Source of the DNA: Hypholoma sublateritium FD-334 SS-4
Lineage: Eukaryota > Basidiomycota > Agaricomycetes > Agaricales > Strophariaceae
NCBI GenBank assembly: GCA_000827495.1
Contig: KN817519.1
Span: 878,420-942,419, forward strand
DNA: 64,000 nucleotides
Reading direction: 5' to 3'
The notes beneath the pieces were generated by a model, which made no database searches, was not told where the DNA came from, and worked only from the letters and a program-made list of their open reading frames with translations. Position numbers and translations under genes: made by a program. Positions 11,426-22,841 of the stretch are shown here, piece by piece (position 1 is the first letter of the stretch; each line of letters starts with the position of its first letter).

Positions 11426-13927
11426 TTAGTTAGAGCGGGAGGTTTGCGGTGGACGTCTGGGCATGGTCACAGTCGCCGCGGCACCAGCAGTCACAGTTTT
11501 ATCGGAGGTGGCGGCGGCGAAGGTTTTGCGCACCTGGGCATGTCGTTTCGCGGTGCCCTTCAATGAAACGGAGTGACCGATGGTCTTCAAGCCTTCCAGC
11601 CAAGATGGACGTTCGTCAGCGCCGCTGGCGTTCTTCTCAAATCTTTTAGCCTTGAGCCCATATTTCTGTGCCCTGGCAGTGTTAGGGTCATAAGGCCAAG
11701 TCTGCTTGATCTGGTATTCGAAATTGGTCAAGGGAGCGACAAGAGTCGGGTTGGCAGCCAGGAGCTCGGCCACCACTGGGCAAAGCCTTTCCTGCTCCAA
11801 GATGGATGCATGAAAAGTTTCGTGTGTATAGGGGTCGTTTGGACCCTTAGGAAATTCTCGTGAAATCTTGTTTGCAAGAACAAAAATTCCCGTGGCCGAA
11901 CTGGCAATGGGAAGCACTATTAACTCACTGCCTCTATCCCAATTAACACTTTCGAGGACTTACTCGTGAGGCTGCTGCTTGCCCCATTCTGCGACAGGTT
12001 GAAAGTGTGATTTTAGGTAGTCCAGGTCCAGAGACAGAATTGATTCGGTTTGTGCCTATGACACTCGCTTAGATGGCAAATCAACCACCTCGTCGTCAAA
12101 TGTACTTACCGCCATCCATACGAGACTTATGTCCGAAAGGTCATGGTCCTCGTAACCTCCGCCAATCTGTTCGCAGAAATTGAGCGTTAAGAAGAGCCTA
12201 ATAATCACAAGAGAACAAGCTTACGTCTGTGTGGCATCCTTAATGTGGCGTATATTTTAGATGATGTGAGAAAAAGGAGTATGAACACAGCTAGTTGACC
12301 TACCGGCGAACCAACACTAGGAAAAATATTTAGAATCGTTGAAAGAAAGAGGTGTTTCACTGATTATACCTGTCGTAGAGTTTGTTTTTTAGCCTTGCTC
12401 CCATCGGTTTGAACGAATTTATTGATGTTCTACATATGTGAGAAGAAAGTGAATGATAAGCAAGGTCGAATTGAGTTATTTAATGACGGACTTACGAAAG
12501 AGTTGCGCATCTCATGGAGAGCCATTGCTTGGAATGCGTGTTGTATGTGTTCTCCCAAATATTGATCGTGAAATCCGAAAAGTTTGACCGTTTTCGTAGG
12601 TATAGGCATCAACTCCTTCGGAACACCCAAAGCACCCACAGTATCCCATACGCCCAAGCATCTGCGAAATTCGTTATCATTGAGATTGTCCTGCTGCTGG
12701 TTATATATATGGCTTACCTGACGGTGAACTTATCTCCATCGATATCTGCCCGCAACTTTCCCCGAGAATCTGGTTTACGCCAGGGCGCTAATTTTTTCTC
12801 GAGTTTCTCCTTGGCTACGAATATTATATCATTGTATTTCTCATCACTAGGAGGTGTGGCAGCTTACTATCTCCATGACATTCACCGAGTTTCTGAAAGT
12901 TGAGAAATATATCGGCGAAATGATCCATGTCTCTACGATCAAGCACGCCAATTTCTCCCTGATATTCATGGCAGAGTTAGTCAAGGTAGAACTCGGTGAT
13001 GAGGAGTGTATAATACGGACGATAAACATGGCCACCATTCGGGCCGTGTATGCACCCTGAAACAAACAAAACGAATAAGAAGCTTGTGAGAAGGTCCGAC
13101 TACAACCACGTACCCGGGAAAAGCCAAATAAGAAGATCTGAAAGATCGTCATGATTACGATGAATTGTTAGACTATCGATCGAGTATTAACACGAACCTC
13201 ATCACCAGGACTATAATTACTTTGACTGAGCATTAGTATGAACGCCATTTGAGAGCCCGATTCTCTGAGGTACTTACTGCGCAATAAACGCGTAGGCCTC
13301 TTCGACCTTCGCAGCTACACCAAAAGCGACGTGTTAGATCCGGTAGTGGGCATGCCAGTCTGTTATATCAAACCTAAATTCCTTCCTGTAGTGCCTGAGC
13401 GATAGTAAGATGGTAAGCACATAAATTGTGCAGCGAATCCTCCCGAAGATATACTAACCGTCAACATACTTGGAATGGAAATTGTTCTCGGTTCCCACTC
13501 CTGGTTGATAATATACGATCTGAGGGATAGGCGGATTGTACCGCTCATCCTGATAGTTAACAGCTCTAGAAAGGCGCTGCGAGGTGCAATATGACAATCA
13601 ATAACGTGCACCGTGTATTGCATACCCCTGTAGAACATACCAGGACGTTGGTGTATTCCGACTCATGCGATGAGAGACCGTCTTGCCAGGTCCTGTTGCA
13701 TTCACCATCAATTGATTGGAAGGCGTGCAGTAAAAAGCTTTTGGTTACCCGTCGCAGAAAACCACAAGGCGTTTGAAGCATTTTATTCGCAAATCGGGGC
13801 TGCTACGACTCCCCTGTGGATCGGTGTTCAGGCGCTGTGGGGATTTCGAAGGACTGTTGGCGGCACCCAGGTCAGGTAAAGCAGCTTTGAAGAGTAAATA
13901 TCCATCAGGAACGAGGCTTGATGTCAT
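11426..13927 (-). CDS. DUF2235 (Tle1-like alpha/beta-hydrolase) domain protein
   Basis: DUF2235 proteins carry the catalytic fold of the bacterial type VI phospholipase effector Tle1. Fungal members are numerous and mostly uncharacterised. Start is the ATG at 13927. An N-terminal region of about 50 residues leads into KRLVVFCDGTWQDG, the family's opening beta-strand and Asp, with an intron inside (13744-13686 area). Later blocks are NYQDERYNPPIPQIVYYQPGVGT-like sequence near 13550-13480 (read as two pieces), the nucleophile elbow GFSRGAYTARMVA near 13090 (Gly-x-Ser-x-Gly type), and MGVWDTVGALGVPKEL near 12650, which carries the likely catalytic Asp. A C-terminal extension of about 160 residues ends TSRSN and stops at 11426-11428. 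It is split by many introns of about 50 bases. A TATA element sits about 80 bases upstream. The substrate is unknown. Confidence 0.8.
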
Positions 13928-15087
13928 AGTGTCGTTATTGAAGTCGGCCTGCAGTGGCTGGTGGAAATGTGGGTGGGTAGTGAACCTTGGATCAACGTGA
14001 AAATGACCTTTATATACACCGTAAAAGCCCAGTACAAACAGGGTCTGTGTGCATATGTACCACTGCTTTTGTGCTGGTAAATGCTATTAATGCAAAGAAC
14101 AGATTTATCTGCGCATATCTCGGAAGCCTAACGAACCCCACCTTCAATCATCACAGCAGATCATGGGCGCTCCGTGGAGCGGAGTAAGGGGCTTGGTGGC
14201 CGTATTAGACTTCGTGTTTACTGTGCATCCGTTTTGATCTTTTTAAAAAGAAGTGGCCTCGGAGCCAATTGAAAACGTCGAATAACAGCGTATTACAGAG
14301 GCTGTGGGGGTGTATTTAAGATCAAATCACTTCTTTAAAACGCTAAACCGCAACACACATACCAAACACCTGCATCACTTGTTTCTTGAACATAGGCGCT
14401 CTTGGCAAGCTGTCCTCGTGCTGTGTCAGAGTGTGTCAGTTAGATCTAGGTGCCAAGGGCTGTCAGCCGGACAAGGCGGAAAAGAAAGAGATTTAGTCAA
14501 GCGCTGCTTAAATAATCAGTATAGAATCGAGGCGAAGTAAGTCAACCTGAAAGATGGTACAAGCTCCAATATATAAATTGGTGTAGACATTTCGTCCCAT
14601 CGAGATTCGGATTGGGAATATTGAAGAATGCACTAGATGAAGCGTATAAGCCACTATGTAGCCATTATTCCGTCGATGAGGGGCTTCATAGCATTTGGAG
14701 ACTCCGCAACATCCAACTTCGCAAGTTTCGAAGGCGAGGCAGGGCATGGTGCCCAACGCCGTCCCTTGGTGTGCACCGACTTGGCCTCGGCCTTGGCTGT
14801 GCGTGAATCAAAAACACGGTCGCATAAAGGGAAGACTATCTACGCCTTGTAAGACAAAAGCGTAAAGGTATGATTGGAGTGGCAGAAATAATCGGATTGT
14901 GGAGGTTTTCGAGAAAAGAGCCCAGGTCCGGCTCTGCTCGGCAAATTTTTACATAAGCATTCAACTTGACGTGCCTGTACGCGTGACCTTGGTTCGCGTC
15001 GCGGAAATATTTTGATCGAGCGCCGAGCCGGAGGCATGTTCACTTTTGCGTCCGTTCTCCAGACGCAATCCACCACCGTCAGCCACG
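13928..15087. other. Intergenic: divergent promoters of DUF2235 and Dbf2-type kinase genes
   Basis: About 1.16 kb. Holds the TATA element above. Short ORFs on both strands show no family resemblance. No RNA gene seen. Confidence 0.5.
14008..14017 (-). promoter_or_regulatory. TATA element of the DUF2235 gene
   Basis: TATATAAAGG on the minus strand, about 80 bases upstream of the ATG at 13927. Strong match to a TATA box at a normal distance; no transcript data. Confidence 0.5.
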
Positions 15088-17108
15088 ATGCCCATAAAGC
15101 CGACGTCCAATGCCCCACCATCGCCAACGAAGCAAATATCGGGGCTTCCCTCAGTCACCAGCTCGCCATACTACCGCGACATACACATGGACACGGCTAA
15201 GGGGCTAACCGCTGTACAGAGCTATGGCGATATCCGCATGGCTACTGCAAAGGGTAGCCACTTCGATGACATCAGAATGGAGACCGCCCGCGGGAGTGCA
15301 GCCACTGTCAAGCAGGCGGGGTTCCAGGCATGGGAGCGGGAGCTGCTGGATAGCAGCGAAGTGAAGCGAAAAGCAACAGTGGCGCAGCTATGTAAGTCGA
15401 TTAGGATAGGAGCTATTGCCTATTTTTCGCTAATATACCTCCCTATAGATTTCCTAGACTACTATTTCCAGACTTTGGGATACATCGCCGCAAGGAAAGA
15501 CCGTCGTTCGAAGTTTGATCTAGACACGGCTACCCGAGATCTCAAAGGCGCGGCGTACACCAAAGAATTCAAATCCTACTGCGGACGCGAGCGCGTAATC
15601 CTGCGTAAACGCAGGACAAAGCTCAGAGTAGACCAATTCCACATCATCGCGCAGGTCGGGCAAGGTGGATATGGCGAGGTATTCCTCGCAAGGAAGCAAG
15701 AGTCGGGGGAAGTCTGCGCACTTAAAAAGATGAGGAAGCGAACGCTGTTCAAAATGGACGAGGTACGTACATGTAACACTCTTTATTGACCCACTTTGTT
15801 GATGAATCCACAGATCCGACACGTTCTCGTGGAACGCGATATTTTGACCGCGACGAAAACGCCTTGGCTTGTCCGTCTCCTCTACGCCTTTCAAGATCCC
15901 GAACATGTATACCTTGCCATGGAATACGTTCCAGGAGGAGATTTCCGGACATTACTCAACAACTCTGGTGTCTTGAAGGAGGAACACGCCAGATTTTACA
16001 TTAGTGAAATGTTCGCCGCAGTGAATGAGCTACACAAACTGGGGTATATCCACCGTGATCTCAAACCGGAAGTATGTGTTTTGAAAACGCATTATCCTTA
16101 AACCCTTATCTGACATCATCCTCATGCAGAACTTCCTTGTTGATGGTTCAGGACATGTAAAATTAACAGATTTCGGGCTGGCGACCGGAGCTTTGAACCC
16201 AAAGCGCATAGAATCGTTGAAAGTCAAGGTGAGTGCATCCTCATCATGGTTTCTTTTATATCATATTGAGACGCTGCGCAGCTAGACAAAGTGAAGGACA
16301 ATCAAGTGGTTCACCGTTCCACAATCGAGCGCCGTTCGATTTATCGTTCCATCCGCCACGAAGATCCTCGCTATGCCGACTCTATAGTTGGGTCACCGGA
16401 TTACATGGTGCGGCAGTTAATCTTTCGTCGATAGACCCGATACTGATACTCATTCAGGCTCCTGAAGTGCTTCGCGGCAAGCCCTACACATACTCGGTCG
16501 ATTTCTGGTCATTAGGCTGCATCCTATTCGAGTTCCTTGCTGGGTTCCCTCCATTTAGCGGAGGCACTCCCGACGAGACTTGGACGAACCTGAAGAACTG
16601 GACCAAGGTCCTCCGCCGACCTGAATACGACAAGCCCGAGGACCTGATTTTCAACTTGAGCGACGTCGCCTGGGATGCCGTTACACGGTCAGTAAACTTG
16701 CATCGCCTCTTCTTGTCGCTCCGTAATCTAATCTATAACCTCAATTTGTTTAGCTTAATCGCACACTCGAGCGTCCGATACGCGGCGCTCGCCCAGTTGA
16801 CAACCCACCCATTCTTCAAGCACGTCCACTGGGACGACCTCCGCGCCGTACGCGCGCCGTTCGTGCCTGCGCTCGACTCGGAGATTGATACCGGGTACTA
16901 CGACGACTTCTCGTCGCCCGAGGACATGGCCAAGTACGCCGAGGTTAAAGAGAAGCAGCAGAACGTAGAGCGCGTGAAGGAGAAAGATGAGCCCTTTGCT
17001 CGCGGCGTGTGGGTCGGGTTTACATTCGGCAAGAACGGCCCCGGCGCGGGTGCGCGGGCATCAACGCCTGGTGGCTACGACGATGGCGCACTGGCAACGA
17101 TATTCTAA
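15088..17108 (+). CDS. DBF2: NDR-family protein kinase, Dbf2/Sid2 type
   Basis: Dbf2 (Sid2 in fission yeast) is the Mob1-bound kinase at the end of the mitotic exit/septation initiation network. Seven exons join in frame to 561 residues: 15088-15391, 15449-15762, 15814-16071, 16130-16228, 16282-16407, 16458-16687 and 16754-17108. The N-terminus holds the basic Mob1-binding region (YIAARKDRRSKFDLDT...RERVILRKRRTKL). Kinase motifs are VGQGGYGEVFLA (Gly loop), CALKKM (Lys), YIHRDLKPENFL (catalytic Asp), LTDFGLA, the long NDR insert, then DSIVGSPDYMAPEVL with its activation-loop Ser. The C-terminal hydrophobic motif VGFTFGK carries the regulatory Thr. Length fits yeast Dbf2. Three near-repeats (DIHMDTAKG, DIRMATAKG, DIRMETARG) precede the Mob region. 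The start is the first in-frame ATG; upstream frame is open only from a TTG. Confidence 0.93.
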
Positions 17109-20100
17109 GTTGCTTTCTCACTGCACGGATGATCTCAGCTTCTCTCTTCGGGCTGTTTGTGTTTCTGATAAAGAATACCCATTTCGGTGATGTACCACGC
17201 CCACATCCGCGGATTTAGCAGCAGGCTCGCTAAAATATACCTTTCCGCGCACCTTTTGATACGTATTAGTAATTCTGTAGTACTTTGTCTACCCCTCCCT
17301 TTACAAATAGAAGTGTCCCTGTGTATACGTGTAAACCAAAAACAAATAGTCATGTATCAGGCGCCTAGTACACAAGTTATGCCGATGTACACCATAATAA
17401 CTTACCAAGTCCGATGACTGGTTGGATGTGTTCCAGAAAACTTCTCATGTTTGATTTCGTTTCAAGTTCATGGAGCAGAGCATTGTTCATAAAATACTCG
17501 AAGGAGAAACGACCCGTCGTGTGTAGAGCGTTTCCTCAGGGGCACCATTACGTGACGTCATTGGGTGAATCCAGGTGGTTCGTCGCGGCCACGGGATCAA
17601 AATCTGTCTCTTTTTCCTGCCCCCATCAAGCCCCCATCATGATCTACCTACGCGAACTTACGCCTCTCCCGAGCCAGTATCTGGCTGCCCCAATACCATT
17701 TCTATTAGCACTTCTTGAACAACCAAATAGGAGGATACGGACTCGGAGGCCAACCCGCCATCTTTGCCGGTTGAATCTGCGTACGCTCAAACGCGCGTCT
17801 GATATGACATGGCGTGCCACCGGTTTCTCGAGGCTCTGTGAGACGCGTCTGGTGAATGCAACTCGGTAATACTATTCATATATTGATAACCCACACTCTC
17901 GCGCTTGAATCACAGTAGGACAGCTTGAAGACGATCAGACAAGGCGATCTCAGGCTCCAATCACCCCACGTTGTCACTGGCTTGAGCACACGCAGAGTAA
18001 CCTTTCCAGCCATCGAAGCCTTGTCGCTGCGTACATGGTTCAATCCTTGGCTTCTACCCAAGATTTGCGGCCCGTACCGCTAGCATGTAATGGGTGAGAC
18101 AGACGAGATACAATTGGCCAAATCCAAGTAATGGACTATTAACCGTTTTTATTGGCTGCCTCTCGCGTATCTCCCGGTCTTTCCGCTGCGAACCAATTGT
18201 TCGCTTCAGCCGTCTTCACAGCTTTCTTCTCAGAGCCAAGCTCGAGCACAAGGGGAGCTTCCAGCCGGTCAGAAGAACCGTATGGATTTGGACATCTCTC
18301 CGGCAGAACAGGACACTCCTTATCGACGACGGGAGACGCCAGGTCGGGTCGACGCATATCCAGCAAGTACCTGGTTCTTTACATGGGAAGATACACGGCT
18401 GGCAAAATTAATGTGAGTGTTTTCAGCTTACCGTGATACACCCTTTGCGCGTTGATCGACATTTCACAGCAGCACCATGTGAAGGAACAGGCATGCGCCA
18501 CTTCACAATTGGAACGCGCTCCATCACGACAGATGACGCGCCAGAAATACTCGCCTTTCTTCCCGTTGGGCCCAGTCAGTTCGCTTTAACCCCTGTTTGC
18601 GCCTGCAATTTCCAGACGCAGAACTCTATTGCACCTACCGATGTCCGTCGAATGTCCTTACGCGCAATGACTCACCATCAGATGTCTAACGACAATAAGC
18701 AAAACCCAGAAAAATCAGCCCTCGCCGAGGGGCCGTTCGCGCGCTGCGGATGTTCTGCCGTCTGGACTTGCCCGCGTACCTATCTACATGCACAGCGTCT
18801 ACCCTCGCACCGTGCCGCCTATCTCGAACTTGAAGTGAGCGCGAGACGGAACCCGCAATCTGGCCCGCCACCTCGTTGGCTCTATCCCCGGTGCCCAACG
18901 CGCGTGGGGGCCGGACAACGGTCTGCGCGAGCTGCCTTTGCCTGCGCCTCATCTGGTAGGTGCCACGCCCGCCCGCATGCGACGACCGCCTGTGCTTGCC
19001 CGTCGTACCCGTACGAATACCAATCACCGCGTCGGTGGTACCCGAGTGCTCCTCACTCAGATCACTGCTCGGCTCTTTCGTCGCCCTTATCTATGTGCGA
19101 CCCCGCCAACGCATCACACTCCCGTCGGGCGCCGCGCTGCCCTCGCGACGCCGTCTCGCTTACCCCGTCCTGATTCTGAAGGTGGCTCGCACCCAAGTAT
19201 GAGTGACATACATAGCTTCGCGTGTGTGGCGTACGTATGCAGCCCATACGGTGTTGGATCGAGGTATTGATAGTGCCACGCCAATTAGCCTTCGCTGGGA
19301 TTTGTTGGTTTAAAATACCATGCTGCCCAGCACCCGATCTGTAGATGTGATGTGATGTGAAGACATCGAGGGGGAGGCGCGTTTCGAGAACAATAGCACC
19401 TGTTGTTCCGGGCGCCTTCAATTAACTGCTGATCCGTTTCTGGCAGGCAGGAGACGACGCGGATAGCGCGCAACCGCGTCCAGCGCGGGTCGCACCGTGC
19501 CCCGTCTGGAGAGCTATTTTAAAGAATACAAAGCTGCGCCTGACGTGCTCCAAGTCGCAACGCATGCGGTCCGATGGGGGGCGGGAAGCTGGAATGAAGG
19601 CACACGGTTTAGCGCTGTCGACAGTCGTGCTTGCCCATGTACGGCCTGTGCCGTCGGGGTGGGGTGGGGAAGAAGGTACGGCGCCGCCCTGACGGTGCAT
19701 CACTGTGGTTTATAATTAGGCGCTGTAAGTAAGTACGTATGTACGTTGCGCTTAGCGCCGGGTCGGGCGTGCGCTGGCGTGGGGGTGACAGACCGCCGCC
19801 GCCGCAGACAGACATGTACTGACATACATGAAATAGGCGGCTTCAAGTCCATCGCCATGTCGACGTGGATAGGTGCAGAGCGGCAGCGACGCATGCGTGG
19901 TCACTCAGAGTCAGACGCATTGACAGAAGACACTGGTATGCGGCGGCGGCGGCGGCGGGCGGCGGGGAACGAACGCAGGATCGAATTCGAAGTAGGTAGG
20001 TACATACAGACGGACGGGGTCCAGGCGGAAAGGGGGGTATGTGGGCTTGAGCAGGCCTTGGGCGGTAATTGTAAGTGGGACTGTGGGTCGCACAGCTTAT

Positions 20101-20524
20101 GTGTGCGCGGGTATGGAGGGGGGGGGGCTAAATTATCAGGGTACGATTAAACAGAGTGTCTAGGTTCCGGGTGCAAGATGGTGTGCGTGTGTATGAGGAT
20201 TATTAAATTTGGGCTCCGGCGGAACGAATGGTCCATGCGAGAAAAGAAATTCGGGGTCAGAGGGCATCGGAGGTGGGTGCATGAGGGCATAGAAGGAACG
20301 TAAGCGATAAATACTGGGACGCAGGGAGTGTGCTGTGTGCGGATGGGTCAGCGTCTGTGGGTGGCGGGCGAAAGGGGCTTACGGTGTAGAGTGCAGAGTG
20401 ATAATCAAGGGGGAGTGGGTACGGTTCGTGATCTTAGTGGCGAGGCGGCGAGGCGGAGACTGCACCCGTCTGCCGCGCAGAGCGCCGCGGGGCGTGCTGT
20501 GTCCAGTTCTTGCGCTCGTACTAG
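17109..20524. other. Gene-poor, partly GC-rich intergenic stretch
   Basis: About 3.4 kb with no gene I can support. Candidate coding scraps: 17712-17774 (+), reading FLNNQIGGYGLGGQPAIFAG then stop; 18282 to about 18412 (+), opening with an ATG and reading DISPAEQDTPYRRRETPG... up to a possible GT donor. Neither joins to a convincing gene. From about 19500 the composition is simple: runs of CGG near 19941-19966, G9 near 20117, and GTAC-type repeats near 19730-19750. These may be the flanks of the neighbouring genes, a decayed gene, or a non-coding transcript. Confidence 0.4.
19941..19966. repeat. CGG-type simple repeat
   Basis: A run of about eight CGG-like triplets in non-coding DNA. Likely slippage-prone; no other role seen. 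Confidence 0.7.
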
Positions 20525-21406
20525 TTACAGGCGCAGCTGTGAGTAACGATCGTACAACGAAAAGGGCGGAAGGAGCGCAACACACCTTCGGGCGCTTCTC
20601 GAAGGAGACGTGGTCGTCCTCCATGTCGAGGAACGACGCAGACGGCTTGCGCTTGATGCGGATCGTGAGCGGGGCGCCGTTCGCCTGTACAGCAAAATAA
20701 TAAGAGGGGTCAGATGCGCTCGCGCGTGTACACAGACAGAGGGGCAGCGCACCGGCGTCGCGGGCCCCGCAGAGCTCGCGCGCGAGCCCGCGCTGAACGA
20801 CGCGGCGGAGTTCCAGCTCAGGCGCGAGGCGTCGATCGGCACGTCCAGGCGCGGGGCGTCCGCGTCGGTCTCCTCGCCGTCCTCGTCCTCGCCGCCCGAC
20901 GAGCTCGAGCTCGACCAGTGCGAGCGCGGGGGCGCGTCGTCATCGTTGTTGTCCGCCGCGTTTAGCACGACGACTTGCGGCGGCACGGCGGAGCGCAGGC
21001 CGGGGCGCGCCACGCGCGGCGGGGGGGTTGCAAGCTGCGCTGCCGCGCGCAGGGCGCGCCGAGGCACGGGCGCGACGACAGCCTCGGGGGCGACGACCGT
21101 CACCCGCGGGGGCGGAATCGCCGGCCCGCGCGAGCGCGTGTGCACGGCCGGGGCGGGCGACGCCGTGCGCTCGCGCTCGAGGACGGGCAGCGGGAGCGTG
21201 CTGATCTGGCGCGGGTCGAGCGCGCGCGCAGCGGCGATGCTCACGCGGAGCTTGAGGGCGGCGGCGCGCTTGCGCGCGTGGTGCGTCGGGCGCTGGGCGC
21301 TGCGCACGGCGGCGGCGAGCTCGGCGTACCGCCTGTTCGCGGTGCGCAGGACGTGCAGGAGGGTGCCGACGGGCGCGGGGGCGGGGGCGTGGGGCGGGGC
21401 GGACAT
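20525..21406 (-). CDS. Conserved-looking Ser/Ala/Pro-rich protein, function unknown
   Basis: I do not recognise the family. Three exons join in frame: 21406-20753, 20684-20586 and 20536-20525, giving 254 residues. The first 200 residues are low in complexity and rich in Ala, Pro, Arg and Ser. An acidic patch (DNNDDDAPP...SSSSSGGEDEDGEETDAD) lies near the middle. The clearest conserved-looking part is exon 2, PLTIRIKRKPSASFLDMEDD followed by HVSFEKRPK, ending LRL in the tiny last exon. The N-terminal helix LLHVLRTANRRYAELAAAVR could form a coiled coil. Codons are very GC-rich. The upstream region of about 400 bases is shared with RPA12. The opposite strand also has long ORFs, but only this strand has matching splice sites and an orderly end. 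Confidence 0.6.
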   Translation of the reverse strand: MSAPPHAPAPAPVGTLLHVLRTANRRYAELAAAVRSAQRPTHHARKRAAALKLRVSIAAARALDPRQISTLPLPVLERERTASPAPAVHTRSRGPAIPPPRVTVVAPEAVVAPVPRRALRAAAQLATPPPRVARPGLRSAVPPQVVVLNAADNNDDDAPPRSHWSSSSSSGGEDEDGEETDADAPRLDVPIDASRLSWNSAASFSAGSRASSAGPATPVRCPSVCVHARAHLTPLIILLYRRTAPRSRSASSASRLRRSSTWRTTTSPSRSARRCVALLPPFSLYDRYSQLRL

Positions 21407-21806
21407 GGGGTGGGCGTGTGGGCGGTCGTGGCGGTCGTGGGTAGTCTGTGTCGCACGCGCTGCGTGTGGGGGGAAGTTGAAGGCAGGCTCGAGTCCGTGG
21501 TTGGGGAAATTAAAAACAAGAGATTATATGGCTGCAAATCGTGGACCCACATAACGGCATCTCCGCGACAAAAGAAAATCGGGTTGCCGCTCCTATTGTT
21601 GCAACAAAGGCGCGTCCCTTGTATTCCCCAGGAGGTCATTGCCCTTTCCGGGAGGGCTTTTGTCTTCGATCAGGGCGTTCCCGCGCCCTCCACGTGATGC
21701 AAAAATCGGCCGCCGCCTGCCCAATGTCCGTTTTGGCGAGCATTCAATTTCACGATCCATTCCCCAGCCTATCCCTCGACGTACGCGAAAGTGTGTATCA
21801 CACCTG
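21407..21806. promoter_or_regulatory. Divergent promoter region, unknown gene / RPA12
   Basis: 400 bases between two ATG codons facing apart. No TATA box seen. Short ORFs here look accidental. Confidence 0.4.
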
Positions 21807-22497
21807 ATGGCAACCTCACGCGCCGACAAAGTTGGTCAGCACCCTTGTTCGCTCCTCCTCGCTGGGAGACTTACCCCAAACGCATGAAAGGACAGGTTCC
21901 CTGCTGTTCTGCCCTGATTGCGGCACCCTCCTGGCCTTGCCCAAAGATGGCGAGACCGTCGTAGTTTGCGAACAGTGTGCATACGAAGAGCCTGCTACTT
22001 GTGAGCTGCCATCTATCTTGATGCGGGATCGATGGAGATGCGACTGTCCACTGATCGCTCTTGTTCGCATATGTGATATCAGCGTATGAGAACGTCAGCA
22101 TCACGACGCGCTCGGCACCGGAGGCCTTTCCCTCTGCGCTGAGACAAAAACGGAAGACGCAGACGAAACACCACGAAACTGGGGATCAGGGAACACTCGT
22201 GCGCACAAGTCCTTGTCTGCGAGGTAACTGCTGATCGCGGCCGGGCGCTGCTAGGTGTCTGAAAAGTGCCCCGCATGCGGGCACCTACAGGCGTACTCAA
22301 AAGAGATGCAGGTGCGTGGCCATCTGCTGGCGCGACGCGCACCGGGACATGGAATGAACGTGTACATTGCAGCTGCGCAGCGCGGACGAGGGGTCGACGG
22401 TATTCTACACGGTATGGCGTCTCTTTTCGGCTGGGTGCGAGGCTGAACGGTATGGTAGTGCGCCTCGTGCAAGCACGGGTGGCGGGTGAACAATTAG
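21807..22497 (+). CDS. RPA12: RNA polymerase I subunit Rpa12
   Basis: Rpa12 is the zinc-ribbon subunit of RNA polymerase I, needed for transcript cleavage and termination on rDNA. Six exons join in frame to 127 residues: 21807-21834, 21896-22000, 22083-22198, 22255-22311, 22373-22411 and 22459-22497. The N-terminal ribbon is VGSLLFCPDCGTLLALP with partner CEQCAYEE. A linker SALRQKRKTQTKHHET follows. The C-terminal ribbon has EKCPACGHLQAYSKEMQ, then LRSADEGSTVFYTCASCKHG with the acidic Asp-Glu pair of the cleavage loop. Every intron has GT-AG ends and correct phase. Length matches yeast Rpa12 (125). The first exon is 28 bases; the ATG at 21807 is chosen because it splices into the GSLLF block. 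Its stop codon is one base from the OST5 stop on the other strand. Confidence 0.95.
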
Positions 22498-22498
22498 G

Positions 22499-22841
22499 TT
22501 ACACGTATACGCCTGCCGAGCAGAAGAGCGCCACGACGCCAAAGCCGCCGAGGACGCTCGCGAGGCCGGCAACGAGGGGCTCCCTGAGCGCGAGTTTATC
22601 TTTTGGCAGGCTGCGGGGCGGTGAGCGGGGGCGCGGCGCGGCTGCGGGACACGTACGTGGAAAAGTAGAAGGCGAGGGCGAATGTGGGCAGGAGGAAGAG
22701 GGCGGTGATGTACGGGAGGAGGCCCGTGGGGACGAGGGGGGCGAAGGCGGGGAGGGCGTGGTGCAGTGCCTGGGGTCGCGTCAGCGGGGCAGGCGCCGGA
22801 GCAGGACAGTACTCGCCTTTACTTGTTGGTAGTCGTCCATG
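22499..22841 (-). CDS. OST5: Oligosaccharyltransferase subunit Ost5
   Basis: Ost5 (TMEM258 in animals) is a small two-helix subunit of the ER oligosaccharyltransferase, which transfers the glycan to Asn in N-glycosylation. Three exons join in frame to 80 residues: 22841-22824, 22769-22657 and 22610-22499. The protein starts MDDYQQALHHALPAF. The first membrane helix is GLLPYITALFLLPTFALAFYF, the loop is STLPKDKLALREPLV, and the second helix LASVLGGFGVVALFCSAGVYV ends the protein, as in yeast Ost5 (…GVYV). The first exon codes only six residues. It is too short and split to appear as an ORF; reading exon 2 through without splicing gives a false tail. It diverges from YOP1 with 134 bases between ATGs. 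Confidence 0.9.

Noticed and set aside
18031..18052. Possible tRNA B-box (GGTTCAATCC)
   Set aside because: The bases around it do not form a T-stem, and no A-box or acceptor stem is found upstream.
20610..21697. Plus-strand ORFs of 314 and 240 codons
   Set aside because: They are antisense to the minus-strand gene at 20525-21406, which has three phase-matched exons and an orderly stop.
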